DNA of 64,000 bases from Amycolatopsis pretoriensis. GTDB lineage: Bacteria > Actinomycetota > Actinomycetes > Mycobacteriales > Pseudonocardiaceae. The translations under genes were made by a program, and so were the position numbers. The first letter of the stretch is position 1, and every line of letters starts with the position of its first letter. The stretch lies in NCBI RefSeq assembly GCF_900107925.1, contig NZ_FNUJ01000021.1, positions 16,345-80,344 of the forward strand, given 5' to 3'. The notes beneath the pieces are model-generated. The model saw nothing but the letters and a program-made list of their open reading frames with translations, made no database searches and had not been told where the DNA came from. Positions 18,140 through 26,478 of the stretch are shown piece after piece.

Positions 18140-19398
18140 CGCGCTGCCTCCTTGGCGACGGTGACGGTATCGGTTTCCAAGGGGGCACTGAGCAGGTCCT
18201 CCTCCGGCAGGACCACCTGGCGCTGTTCTTCGACCGCGGTCAGCACGTGGGCGAAGGTCGTCATGACCCGGTCGGCCGAGGTGCCACCGGTGCCTTGCTC
18301 GGTCAGGTAGTCGCGGAAGAGTTGCTGCAGGTCGGGCTCGACATCGGCCGCCACCACCTCCGGGGTGAGAACTTCCAGACGCTGGTCCGCGCACACCTCG
18401 TTGATCTGGACGACGACCGCGTCCGGGAGGAGGGCGTGGACCTGTTCGGCCAAGGCCGGGTGTTGGGTCTCCGTGTGCACGGTGACCTGGCACAGCGCCC
18501 GGCCGACGGTGGGAGCGACCGCGACCAACTCCTCGAGGGTGCCCTCGAGGCGACTCAGTGGGCGGCCGCCGGTCAGTTCGAAGATGTGGATGTCAGCGGG
18601 CCGGCCGGGGTGGAGTTCCGCGAGGACAACGCTCTTGCGTTCTCCTTCCTCGCCGAAGTCGAGTTGGATCGGTGAGCCGGCGTACCGGCCGGTCACCTTG
18701 GCGCTGGGAAGTTTCTGGGGTTTGTGGATGTGGCCGAAGGCGGCGTAGCTGACGGACGGCAGGTCGTCGGCGTTGGTGACGTAATAGTCGGAGGCGTGGA
18801 CGGGACGCTCGCTGCCGGCGAAGTGCGCGCCGCCGACGTACTGGTGGGCGGCGAAGATCGCGATGTCGCGGCGATCGTCGAACTCGCTCATCAGCCCGGC
18901 GGCGAGGGCCCGCTCCATCCGGCCGATGCGTTCGGCGTAGTCGCCGCGCCAGGAGCCGGGGTCGTCGAAGGCATCGACGTACCGGTTGGCGTTGACGAAG
19001 GGGAGTGCGGCGACCCGCGCCACGAAGCCGTCGGACGTGGGGAAGCGCAAGATGCCGCCGTCGGAGGGTGCTCGTGCCTTGTCCACGAAGTGGATCCCGC
19101 TGTCCGGGCCGAGGAGCTGGGCGAAGACGTTGAACAGCAGGGGCGAGTCGTGGTTGCCGCACACGACGACGACCGGAGCGACGGCCGCCAGTTCCTGAAG
19201 GACGGTCGTTGCTTTGCTCATGTCCTGGTAGGACGGTCGTGCGTGGTCGAACAGGTCGCCGGAGTGCACGATCAGGTCCGGCTTCTCCCGGCGCGCCAAG
19301 GCGATGATCTCGCCGAGGACCGCGTCGTGGTCGATGGCACGGGACTCGTTGTAAGTGACCCGGCCGAGATGCCAGTCGGATACGTGGAGGAGTTTCAT
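18136..19398 (-). CDS. sbcD: SbcD-like nuclease (calcineurin phosphoesterase)
   Basis: A 420-residue metallophosphoesterase with the full motif set: DWHLG (residues 8-12), HSGDLFDH, CGNHDSP, HQY and GHIHKPQ. These bind two metal ions and cut DNA ends; the C-terminal part docks on SbcC. Length and order match family members. Only 2 bases separate it from the upstream helicase gene and it overlaps sbcC by 4, so it is translated with the defence operon. Confidence 0.92.
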   Translation of the reverse strand: MKLLHVSDWHLGRVTYNESRAIDHDAVLGEIIALARREKPDLIVHSGDLFDHARPSYQDMSKATTVLQELAAVAPVVVVCGNHDSPLLFNVFAQLLGPDSGIHFVDKARAPSDGGILRFPTSDGFVARVAALPFVNANRYVDAFDDPGSWRGDYAERIGRMERALAAGLMSEFDDRRDIAIFAAHQYVGGAHFAGSERPVHASDYYVTNADDLPSVSYAAFGHIHKPQKLPSAKVTGRYAGSPIQLDFGEEGERKSVVLAELHPGRPADIHIFELTGGRPLSRLEGTLEELVAVAPTVGRALCQVTVHTETQHPALAEQVHALLPDAVVVQINEVCADQRLEVLTPEVVAADVEPDLQQLFRDYLTEQGTGGTSADRVMTTFAHVLTAVEEQRQVVLPEEDLLSAPLETDTVTVAKEAAR

Positions 19399-19400
19399 GG

Positions 19401-20714
19401 TCAGCCTGCCGTCACTCGGTGGTCTGAGAGGTGCGCGAGCATGGCCTGGTTGGCCTCCCAGCCGTCCGGGAACTTCGCGGGCACCCCGAGGTGCATGGGC
19501 TCGGTGGACGGGTGCGCGTCGAGCAGGTCTTGGATCCCGGCCCGGGCGACGACGATGCAGGCGTGGCGGTGCCGGGAAGTGAGGACGCACAGCCGCCCGG
19601 ACTCGAGGTGGAACGCGGTTGCGTCGCGGCGTCCGGAAAGCGGGTGCAGCACCAGAACAACGTCGTACTCACTGCCCTGAAGCCGGTTCGCTGTATCGGC
19701 CTTGACCGCCAGGTTGCCGCGCTCACGGAGGGCCTGCCGGATAGCGAAGACCTGGTCGCGGTGGGCTGCCCCGATCGCTATGCGGTCGGTGGTGATAGCG
19801 ACTTCGTCCTGGTGGCGCTCGGACCAGCTCGTGGCGCCGCGCTGAATGATCCGTTGGGCCAGGCCGACGATCGCGTCGACGGCCTGGCCATCGGTGCGCA
19901 GAGTGTGCCGGGCGGGCAGCTCGTGCAGCGCCCAGCCGGTGCGGGCGGCGACTTCGAGTGTGTCGTCGACCGGGCCGCCAAACCCTCGCGTCCGGTAGGC
20001 CAGCTGTCGCTGCTCGGCCGTGGTGGCCGCGCGGAAGCCGGTGAAAGGGTAGAACGCCGTCGAGACCGGTGGCGCGGCCGCCGCGGACAGTCGCCAGGAC
20101 ACCGGCAGCTGATGCACGGGCAGGTCGGGGTTGTGGCGGAGCAACGCGGCGACGGCACTCTGCATCGGGTCCCACGTCAGCCCGTTCCAGCGCTCGACTT
20201 CGACGACCGAGAACGGGTCGAGCTGGCCGGGGTCCCCAACGAAGAGAGCGCGCTCGAACCGGCCGGCCACGCGCAGCAGCATGTCGGATCGCATCTGGTA
20301 GGCCTCGTCGATGATCGCCCACGGCCACGGACCGTCGGTGATGTAGACCCACTTCGCTGCCGTCCCGATGACGATCTGGGGATCGTGCAGGTGCTCGATG
20401 CGGTCGCCGATGGTCACATTGGCATGGGCGACTCGCGCGGTCGGGACGTAGCCCTGCGCGGAAAGCCTGCCGATGCGGACGGTGGGTGCTTGGCGGGCCA
20501 TCCGGTCGATCAGGTCGTCGACCTGCTCGTTGGTCTGGGCGATGATCATCACGGGCTCACCGTGGCCGGCCAGCTCGATGGCGGTCCGTACGACGAGCGT
20601 CGACTTGCCCGCTCCCGGCGGCGAGTCGACGACGACGCCCCGCCGGGGACCTTGGGTGAAATCGGCCAGGACGTCCGTGATGACTCGTTCGACTTCCTGG
20701 GCGGCGTCGGTCAT
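19401..20714 (-). CDS. SF1-type helicase/ATPase of the extended Shango operon
   Basis: A 437-residue superfamily 1 ATPase. Walker A is SPPGAGKSTLVV (about residues 31-40), motif II is WAIIDEAYQ, motif III GDPGQLDPFS, motif IV/V-like segments occur at RLQGSEYDVVLVLHPLSG, and a terminal motif VI-like TSRHRHACIVV. These are RecD/Upf1-like features of DNA or RNA motors. It is short for a helicase and has no N-terminal accessory domain; the co-translated 502-residue protein just upstream could supply it (inference). ATG 20714 overlaps the previous stop (ATGA) and has GAGGAG six bases before it. Confidence 0.8.
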   Translation of the reverse strand: MTDAAQEVERVITDVLADFTQGPRRGVVVDSPPGAGKSTLVVRTAIELAGHGEPVMIIAQTNEQVDDLIDRMARQAPTVRIGRLSAQGYVPTARVAHANVTIGDRIEHLHDPQIVIGTAAKWVYITDGPWPWAIIDEAYQMRSDMLLRVAGRFERALFVGDPGQLDPFSVVEVERWNGLTWDPMQSAVAALLRHNPDLPVHQLPVSWRLSAAAAPPVSTAFYPFTGFRAATTAEQRQLAYRTRGFGGPVDDTLEVAARTGWALHELPARHTLRTDGQAVDAIVGLAQRIIQRGATSWSERHQDEVAITTDRIAIGAAHRDQVFAIRQALRERGNLAVKADTANRLQGSEYDVVLVLHPLSGRRDATAFHLESGRLCVLTSRHRHACIVVARAGIQDLLDAHPSTEPMHLGVPAKFPDGWEANQAMLAHLSDHRVTAG

Positions 20715-22219
20715 GACCACTCCTCGTCGGCGGTGTTGGCGTCATCCGCCCGCGGCGCCGCCACCGGAACGGGCGGCCCGCCGTGCGTCCACGGGGTGTC
20801 CTCGCGTGTGGGAAAGGAGCCACGCGGCCGGTAGGTGTCGGTGAGCGTGCTGAAGCACACCTGTTGCCCGGGTAGGGGGATCGTCCCGGCCGGCGCTGTC
20901 CGGCCACGCCCCATGCCTCCGGCGAGCTCGAGCGTGATCTCGAGGTCGCCGGGTTCGCCGGTGACGCTGTGGATCTCACCCCGTTGCTGGGGGCGCGCCC
21001 GATCGGTCACCGTGGCGTCTCCGGGAGCCAAGCGCACGGGGTCGGCAGTGGATACGGTGATCAACGGACGGAGGACGGCGCGTCGACCAGCTCCGACGAC
21101 CCGGTCGGGAACCACCGACGTGACGGTGCCCACGAAGGCCTCGCCGCTCAACCGGTACTCGGCCATGACCAGGGGATCGTCGAAGGCCCGCTGTGCGTCA
21201 TAAGCAGCCTGGTACTGTTCGAGGTCGCTGAGTCGCTGGGCCGCGGCCACCGCGCTGTCTCGCTTGGGCTGCGGGAAACCGCCGCCCGCGAGGTAGGTGT
21301 GAAAGTTGTAGTAGGCCTGTTTGTCGAGGTCCCAGCGTGCGGCGACGTGTGCGCCCGGTGGCTGCGCGCGGAGCAAACCGATCGCGTCCCACACCGAGTT
21401 CCACGTCGGTTCGAGCTGTGAGCGCAACGCGGACTCCAGCCTGGAGTAGGCCCGGCGCCGCTGAGCGTCTCCGGCCGCGCGGTCGTACTCGGTGATCGCC
21501 GGAGCCAGGACCTCACGGTCGAAGGTGGGGTCCGTTGCGGGCCCAGCCGGCGGTGACAGCACCGGGTCCTCGGCCGCGAGCGCTGCCTCCGCGCCCGTCG
21601 AGCCCTCGGGCGGGGCGATCCAGCCCAGCTGCGCGGCGAGGTTCGCGTCTTCCAGAGAACTCTGCCCCGTGGCCCAGTGCCCGCTCAGGACACTGGTGGC
21701 CGACAGCAGCAGGGAGGAGCCGACGTACTCCGCCCGCTCCGCCAGAAAGGTGAGCCACCTCCCCAGAATGGGTACGGAAACCTCAACGGCGTACTCGCCC
21801 GTCGTCGAGCGGAAGCGGGTCGAGCGGCCGAACAAGCGGAGGAACTCGATTCCCCGGTCGTTGGGCACCCACACCTGCGGTGCGTCGACCGCACATACCT
21901 TCTCCGGACCGCCGCGCCGGCCCACATTTTCGGTCATGCCGGCGAACGATCCGAAGTGCTGCAGGAAGATCATCGCCATGGAATGCGCGAAGTCGAACCG
22001 TTGGCCCCGGTCGCGGGGCTGCGGAACGATCAGTGTCCGGGGCCGGCCGCGTTCGTTGCCGATCATGACCGCCAAGGGGGCGTTCGCCTCGCCCGCCATC
22101 GCCAGTGGTACGCACACCAGGGGCTGAGCGCTGACGTGGACGTGGCGCACCGTCGTGATCGGTTGCGCGCGGTCTCTCTCGACAGCGTGTGCTCGGGCGA
22201 GAGCGGTGAGGGTACTCAT
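20711..22219 (-). CDS. Unknown 502-residue protein of the extended Shango operon
   Basis: I do not recognise a family. The N-terminal half is mixed alpha/beta with several hydrophobic strands (LVCVPLAMAGEANAPLAVMI) and helical stretches; the middle is helical and acidic; the last 130 residues are beta-rich (FVGTVTSVVPDRVVGAGRRA, DLEITLELAGG), like a barrel or OB fold. No catalytic motif is visible. It overlaps both the nuclease gene upstream and the SF1 helicase downstream by ATGA, so a stoichiometric complex with the helicase is likely (inference). Confidence 0.75.
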   Translation of the reverse strand: MSTLTALARAHAVERDRAQPITTVRHVHVSAQPLVCVPLAMAGEANAPLAVMIGNERGRPRTLIVPQPRDRGQRFDFAHSMAMIFLQHFGSFAGMTENVGRRGGPEKVCAVDAPQVWVPNDRGIEFLRLFGRSTRFRSTTGEYAVEVSVPILGRWLTFLAERAEYVGSSLLLSATSVLSGHWATGQSSLEDANLAAQLGWIAPPEGSTGAEAALAAEDPVLSPPAGPATDPTFDREVLAPAITEYDRAAGDAQRRRAYSRLESALRSQLEPTWNSVWDAIGLLRAQPPGAHVAARWDLDKQAYYNFHTYLAGGGFPQPKRDSAVAAAQRLSDLEQYQAAYDAQRAFDDPLVMAEYRLSGEAFVGTVTSVVPDRVVGAGRRAVLRPLITVSTADPVRLAPGDATVTDRARPQQRGEIHSVTGEPGDLEITLELAGGMGRGRTAPAGTIPLPGQQVCFSTLTDTYRPRGSFPTREDTPWTHGGPPVPVAAPRADDANTADEEWS

Positions 22220-23343
22220 GCCGCACCTCCGAGGATCTCGTCACGCAGGCGCTCGGCGAGCCGGAGCACCTGCGCGGCTTCGACCTCGTGTTCGCCCGGA
22301 GCGCGCTCGCCCGTCGCCAGCCCGAGTGCCGCGCCGACGGTGTCTACGCCTCCGAGCTCCTCCTGGACGGTTCGGCCCAGGGCCGCGGTGTGCCCGCGCG
22401 CTCCGGCTCGGCAGAAGTTCGTCATCTCGCAGATGTCCAGGCATTCGGGGGCGTAACGGGCGTCGATCAGCTCGAGCGCCTCGCGAAGTTCTTCAGCCGG
22501 CCGAGTGGGTTGGCCAGCGTCGTCGCAGCCGAGGTCCAAGGTCAGGCCGGCGGGCAAGTCCGCGACGAGCGTCCTGATATCGGCGAGCCGGCTGAGCTGC
22601 CGCCGGACCACGGTCAGCTGCTTGCGCACGTCGATCAACGCGGCGATCGGACGATTGGAGAAGTCCGCCGGGCACACGAGGAACACCTCGTGGGACACCA
22701 GTTCGGGAGAGACCCCGAGCTCGTCGAACAGTGCGCGCATAGCAAGGACGTAGACGGCCGACTGCGTAGCCGCAGCGGCGACCTTGCGCGCGTCGGCGCG
22801 GCCGTCGATCACCGGGAACGACTTGATCTCCACGACGTGGAACCGGTCGCGCAGCCGGAACGCGACCAGATCGGGTTCCAGGTAGACGTTCCGTCCCCCG
22901 ATGTCCATGCGGAGCAGCGGGTGGTCGAACAACGTGCCGGCGTCTTCGGCGGACCGTGCGGCCGTGGCCAGCAACTGCCGTGACCGGCGGTGACGTGCTT
23001 CGAGACTTTCGTGGCCGCCGACGCTGTTGAGGTCGTCGTAGGCGACTTCGGGCAACGGCAGATCAACCAGTTCACGCAGCAGGCGCAGCAGTTCGGCACA
23101 GCCGTTCGCCTTGACCAAGGCCTCGAAGGCGACGCCTCGCGCGATCGCGAAGGGCGACATGCCGAAGGCCGCGGGATAGCCGACGTGACCGGCCAGCGCT
23201 TGCTTGTCGACGCCGGCGGCGTCCAGAACACTGCGACGGGCACAGCCGGGGTTGCTGCTCAGCGCCGCGATCGTGCGGGCGTTGTGTTTCTTCGGCTCGG
23301 CCGGCCCACGGAGGGCGTCCAACCGGGTGTTGAGGTCGTTCAC
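22216..23343 (-). CDS. Cas4/RecB-like PD-(D/E)xK nuclease with likely Fe-S cluster
   Basis: A 375-residue protein with a RecB/Cas4-type nuclease core: LEPDLVAF (Asp 158), VVEIKSF (Glu 172, Lys 174) and a following QSAVYVLAM (QxxxY motif). Cys 34 near the start and Cys 301, 305 and 311 near the end (ECLDICEMTNFC) are placed as the four 4Fe-4S ligands of Cas4 and AddB, although the spacing C-x3-C-x5-C differs slightly from the usual C-x2-C-x5-C. Such enzymes resect DNA ends. GTG start with GGAAGAG upstream; ATGA overlap with the next gene. Not part of any CRISPR locus here. Confidence 0.75.
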   Translation of the reverse strand: MNDLNTRLDALRGPAEPKKHNARTIAALSSNPGCARRSVLDAAGVDKQALAGHVGYPAAFGMSPFAIARGVAFEALVKANGCAELLRLLRELVDLPLPEVAYDDLNSVGGHESLEARHRRSRQLLATAARSAEDAGTLFDHPLLRMDIGGRNVYLEPDLVAFRLRDRFHVVEIKSFPVIDGRADARKVAAAATQSAVYVLAMRALFDELGVSPELVSHEVFLVCPADFSNRPIAALIDVRKQLTVVRRQLSRLADIRTLVADLPAGLTLDLGCDDAGQPTRPAEELREALELIDARYAPECLDICEMTNFCRAGARGHTAALGRTVQEELGGVDTVGAALGLATGERAPGEHEVEAAQVLRLAERLRDEILGGAA

Positions 23344-23387
23344 GTGCTTGCTCTTCCTTCGCGGGGGAGCGCGGGCAGGAAGTCCGC

Positions 23388-24185
23388 TCAGTCGTTGGTC
23401 TTGGTTCGGGAAAGAACCTTCAAGGTCGAGCCGAACAGCTGCTGGGTCTCATCCAGCTGCCGCCTCGCGCGGGTAGCCGCTGTTTCGCGGTCCGCGTTGT
23501 CTGCGTCTTCGTGAATGTCCAGCTCCGCCCGGGCGGCGTCGGCGATCCTGCCGGGCCGCATCGAGTCGAACGACTCGGCCGCGCCGGGGATGTTCGTGGC
23601 GAACCGCCACAGCAGGTTTCGGGCGGGCAGGGTCGGTTCGGTCATCCGGCTGACCTGGTCAGCCAGGCCTATCGCGCCGGTGAGGAAGTCGACGCGCGCG
23701 CTCAGTGGCCCGATCATCCTGCGGGCCAAGGGCCAAGTCGACACCGCGAGCAGGCCTCTGGCCGGGACGAGCCGGTCGGCAGTCAGCGCGTTGCAGAGGT
23801 AGTAGGGGCGTGCGTGCGGCGACGACCGGAAGGACCGTTCCTCGTCGCGCCGCAAGCTCGTCAGTCGTGGGCTGGACATGCCGCCGCCGAAGAACGCCTC
23901 GTGCGCGGCGACGATCAACTTGGGTGCTGCCGGAGCGTTGAGCAATGTGAGTGCTCGGTGAACCTGGTCGCGGACCGGCAGCAGAGGCTCGTGCAGATCC
24001 GGTGGTTCGGGCTCCGGCTCAGGTGCTGTCAGGGCAGCGAGGGTCTCATCCCATGCTTCTTCTGCCCGGCGTAGTTCAGCCCGCAGGGTGCGCGCTTGGG
24101 CGCGGTCGCCGGATATGGCTGCCCGTCGCACTTCGGACCGGAGCGTCTCGATTCGACGTTCCAGATCCTCCAGGGGCTCTGTCAT
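23388..24185 (-). CDS. Unknown 265-residue protein of the extended Shango operon
   Basis: No family recognised. Residues 1-65 are a charged coiled coil (LERRIETLRSEVRRAAISGD), followed by a Pro/Glu linker (PEPEPEPPDLHEP) and a helical domain with a hydrophobic centre (YYLCNALTADRLVPARGLLA) and a charged helical C-terminus. It could be a structural adaptor for the helicase. The ATG at 24185 lacks a strong ribosome site; an in-frame ATG at 24230 is the alternative and would begin inside a short tandem repeat. Gaps of 44 bases downstream and 79 upstream make it the least tightly coupled gene of the operon. Confidence 0.65.
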   Translation of the reverse strand: MTEPLEDLERRIETLRSEVRRAAISGDRAQARTLRAELRRAEEAWDETLAALTAPEPEPEPPDLHEPLLPVRDQVHRALTLLNAPAAPKLIVAAHEAFFGGGMSSPRLTSLRRDEERSFRSSPHARPYYLCNALTADRLVPARGLLAVSTWPLARRMIGPLSARVDFLTGAIGLADQVSRMTEPTLPARNLLWRFATNIPGAAESFDSMRPGRIADAARAELDIHEDADNADRETAATRARRQLDETQQLFGSTLKVLSRTKTND

Positions 24186-24204
24186 GACCACCAGCCTAAC
24201 AGAT

Positions 24205-24229
24205 TTCCAGCAAGTTCCAGCAAGTTCCA
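24205..24229. repeat. 10-base tandem repeat, 2.5 copies
   Basis: TTCCAGCAAG occurs at 24205-24214 and 24215-24224, followed by a third partial TTCCA. It lies in the gap between the Lhr-like helicase gene and the 265-residue gene. One-helical-turn spacing could mark a protein site, or the repeat may just be slippage. Confidence 0.5.
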
Positions 24230-24264
24230 CACTTTCGAGTGTTCGGGCAGTTCAGGTGGTTCGT

Positions 24265-26478
24265 TCACGGCGGATCGGTGGCGGTCATGGCCTGTTTGAG
24301 GCGCGTGGCGGACTCGACGGCGCCGACGCAGTCGATGTGCGCGGACACGTACTGGTCGCAGAGCAGTTCATCGCTCAACCAGCTGTCGAACTTCTCGGTC
24401 GCTTTACCTTCGACCTTGCGGGCAAGCGCGTGGGGGTCCGGCGCGGGTCTCTCGGCCACCGTCGTCACCGCGGTCAGCGCCGCTTCGCGGGAGGTACCGA
24501 CGAGCCGGAGCGCGGCATCGTCGACGGCGGTGTCCATTTGGGAGGCGTTGAAGATCGCGGCGAGGGTGTGCAGCCGGCGGTCACCGGTCCAGGGGAACAG
24601 CAGCGTGTCGGAGCCATCGGCGACGACCGGACACTTGTCTAGCTCGAGGGTCGCGTACTCGCGTCGTGCCTGCTCGAGAAGCGCGCGCGACTGCTGGTCG
24701 AGGTAGGCAGGCGAGAGGTCGCCTTCGAGCAGTGTTCGCATCCTGGCCCGGACCTCCTCGTGTACCTGGCCACTGGACTCGCCCAGCCCCGGCGGCTTGC
24801 CGCCGGGGCTGGGCGTCAGCTGGACGACTCTGTCTTCTTCGTGAACCGCGACGACGCGCCACCGTTGACCGGCGAAGACCAGTAGCAGGCCTTCATACAG
24901 CGGGAAGTCGATCGGCATGGTGCCGAGCTGCCGTCCACTGTGGACGATCCGGTACTCCTCGGGTGTCTGGAACGCGGCGTAGAACGTGTAGTGGTTCACG
25001 GCCGGCTCACCGCGTCCGCTGAGCAGCAGAGTGCCGTCGCCGGCTTGGGTGAGCACGTCCTTGGCGCCGAGGGTGCGAAGCAGCTCCGCGAACTGCGTTG
25101 TGGTGACGTTCGAGAACGGACTTCCGCGTCCGCACAGCACCCGGAACGCCTCAGCTGGTTTTGCGCCGCCGTGCTGGGCGATCAGGGACAGAAGTTGCTG
25201 AATCAGGGTGGACAGGTGCAGGCGGGACGGCTCGGGTGGCTCGCACCAGCGTCCGAGCAGCAGGTCGATCGACGCGATCGTCTGCACCAGGGGCAGCTGG
25301 AGGCGGTCGAGGAGCGGTGTCTCAGCGTCGATCGCCACCGTGGCGCAGTAGGCGCGGAGGATCGCGGGCTCGTCGCGACGCCCAGAGCGGCCGAGTCTTT
25401 GCCGCAGGGACGCGACCGACGGTGGCGGGCCGATCTGCGCGACCTGGGCGATGGCGCCGATGTCGATTCCCATCTCCAGCGTTGTCGTGCAGACGGCGGT
25501 GGTCGGTTTGGTCGGGTCCCGGAGCATCGCTTCGACGTCTTCGCGGAGCTCTTTGGCGAGATTGCCGTGATGCGCGTGGAACTCGTTGGGGACACCGTTA
25601 GCAAGGCTGCGGTCGGCGAGTTCGGCCGCGTAGAGCTCGACTCGTGAGCGTGCGTTGGCGAACACGAGGTTGGTCCGGCCCCGCAGGTTCGCGAACAGGT
25701 GGTCCGCTATACCGCGCACGGCCATGCTCGCGTCCTCGTCGGTGTCCGGTCGTTCGTCGACGTAGCTGCGCAGTTGGAGCCGCAGCTCTTGACCGCTCGC
25801 GGCGGACTCGAGGATCGTCACGCGGTCACCATGGTCGGGGCGAAGCTGGTCGGCGGCCAGGGACATGTCGCCCAAGGTCGCGGACAGGCCGATCCTCGGC
25901 ACGCGTCGCTTGATGGCGATTTCGAGGCGGTGCAGCTGTGACAGCAGTTGAGCGCCGCGTTCGGTGCCCAAGAACGAATGCAGCTCGTCGACGACTACGT
26001 ACTGCAGTGCCGCGAACAGCCGAGCGATTTGCGTTCCGCGCAGCACGAACATCGCTTCGAGTGACTCCGGGGTGATCAGCAGGATGCCGGAGGGATCGCG
26101 CAGCAATGCCTGCTTGCGGGTGCCGGCGACGTCGCCGTGCCAACGATGAGTCCGGATTTCGAGGGCTTCGCACAGCTCCTCGGTTCTCCGGAACTGGTCG
26201 TTGATCAACGCCTTGAGCGGCCCGACGTACAGAGCCTGGATGCCCGGGCCGCTGTGGTCAGCAAGCTTCGAGCAGATCGGCAGGAACGCGGCCTCGGTCT
26301 TGCCCGCGGCAGTCGCGGCGCCGATCAAGACGTCGGTGTCGCCGCTGAGAATGGCGGGGATGGCAGCGTCCTGGACGTCGCGCAGCTCGCTCCACCCTTG
26401 CTGCCACACCCACCGCCGCACCTTCGGGTGCAGCAGACCGAAGTTGACGGCCTCAGATGCGGAGGCTGGTGAGCTCAT
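24265..26478 (-). CDS. sngC: Lhr-like DEAD/DEAH-box helicase (SngC type)
   Basis: A 737-residue superfamily 2 helicase. Walker A is GAATAAGKTEAAFLP, motif Ib/II gives LLITPESLEAM and VVVDELHSFLG (DELH box), motif III GLSATLGD, motif V TTTLEMGIDIG, and motif VI QRLGRSGRR. The long C-terminal part is like Lhr/BrxHI helicases. In the Shango antiphage system the third component is a helicase of this kind beside an ATPase and a TerB protein; the order here matches. Its start overlaps the ATPase gene by 26 bases. Confidence 0.88.
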   Translation of the reverse strand: MSSPASASEAVNFGLLHPKVRRWVWQQGWSELRDVQDAAIPAILSGDTDVLIGAATAAGKTEAAFLPICSKLADHSGPGIQALYVGPLKALINDQFRRTEELCEALEIRTHRWHGDVAGTRKQALLRDPSGILLITPESLEAMFVLRGTQIARLFAALQYVVVDELHSFLGTERGAQLLSQLHRLEIAIKRRVPRIGLSATLGDMSLAADQLRPDHGDRVTILESAASGQELRLQLRSYVDERPDTDEDASMAVRGIADHLFANLRGRTNLVFANARSRVELYAAELADRSLANGVPNEFHAHHGNLAKELREDVEAMLRDPTKPTTAVCTTTLEMGIDIGAIAQVAQIGPPPSVASLRQRLGRSGRRDEPAILRAYCATVAIDAETPLLDRLQLPLVQTIASIDLLLGRWCEPPEPSRLHLSTLIQQLLSLIAQHGGAKPAEAFRVLCGRGSPFSNVTTTQFAELLRTLGAKDVLTQAGDGTLLLSGRGEPAVNHYTFYAAFQTPEEYRIVHSGRQLGTMPIDFPLYEGLLLVFAGQRWRVVAVHEEDRVVQLTPSPGGKPPGLGESSGQVHEEVRARMRTLLEGDLSPAYLDQQSRALLEQARREYATLELDKCPVVADGSDTLLFPWTGDRRLHTLAAIFNASQMDTAVDDAALRLVGTSREAALTAVTTVAERPAPDPHALARKVEGKATEKFDSWLSDELLCDQYVSAHIDCVGAVESATRLKQAMTATDPP

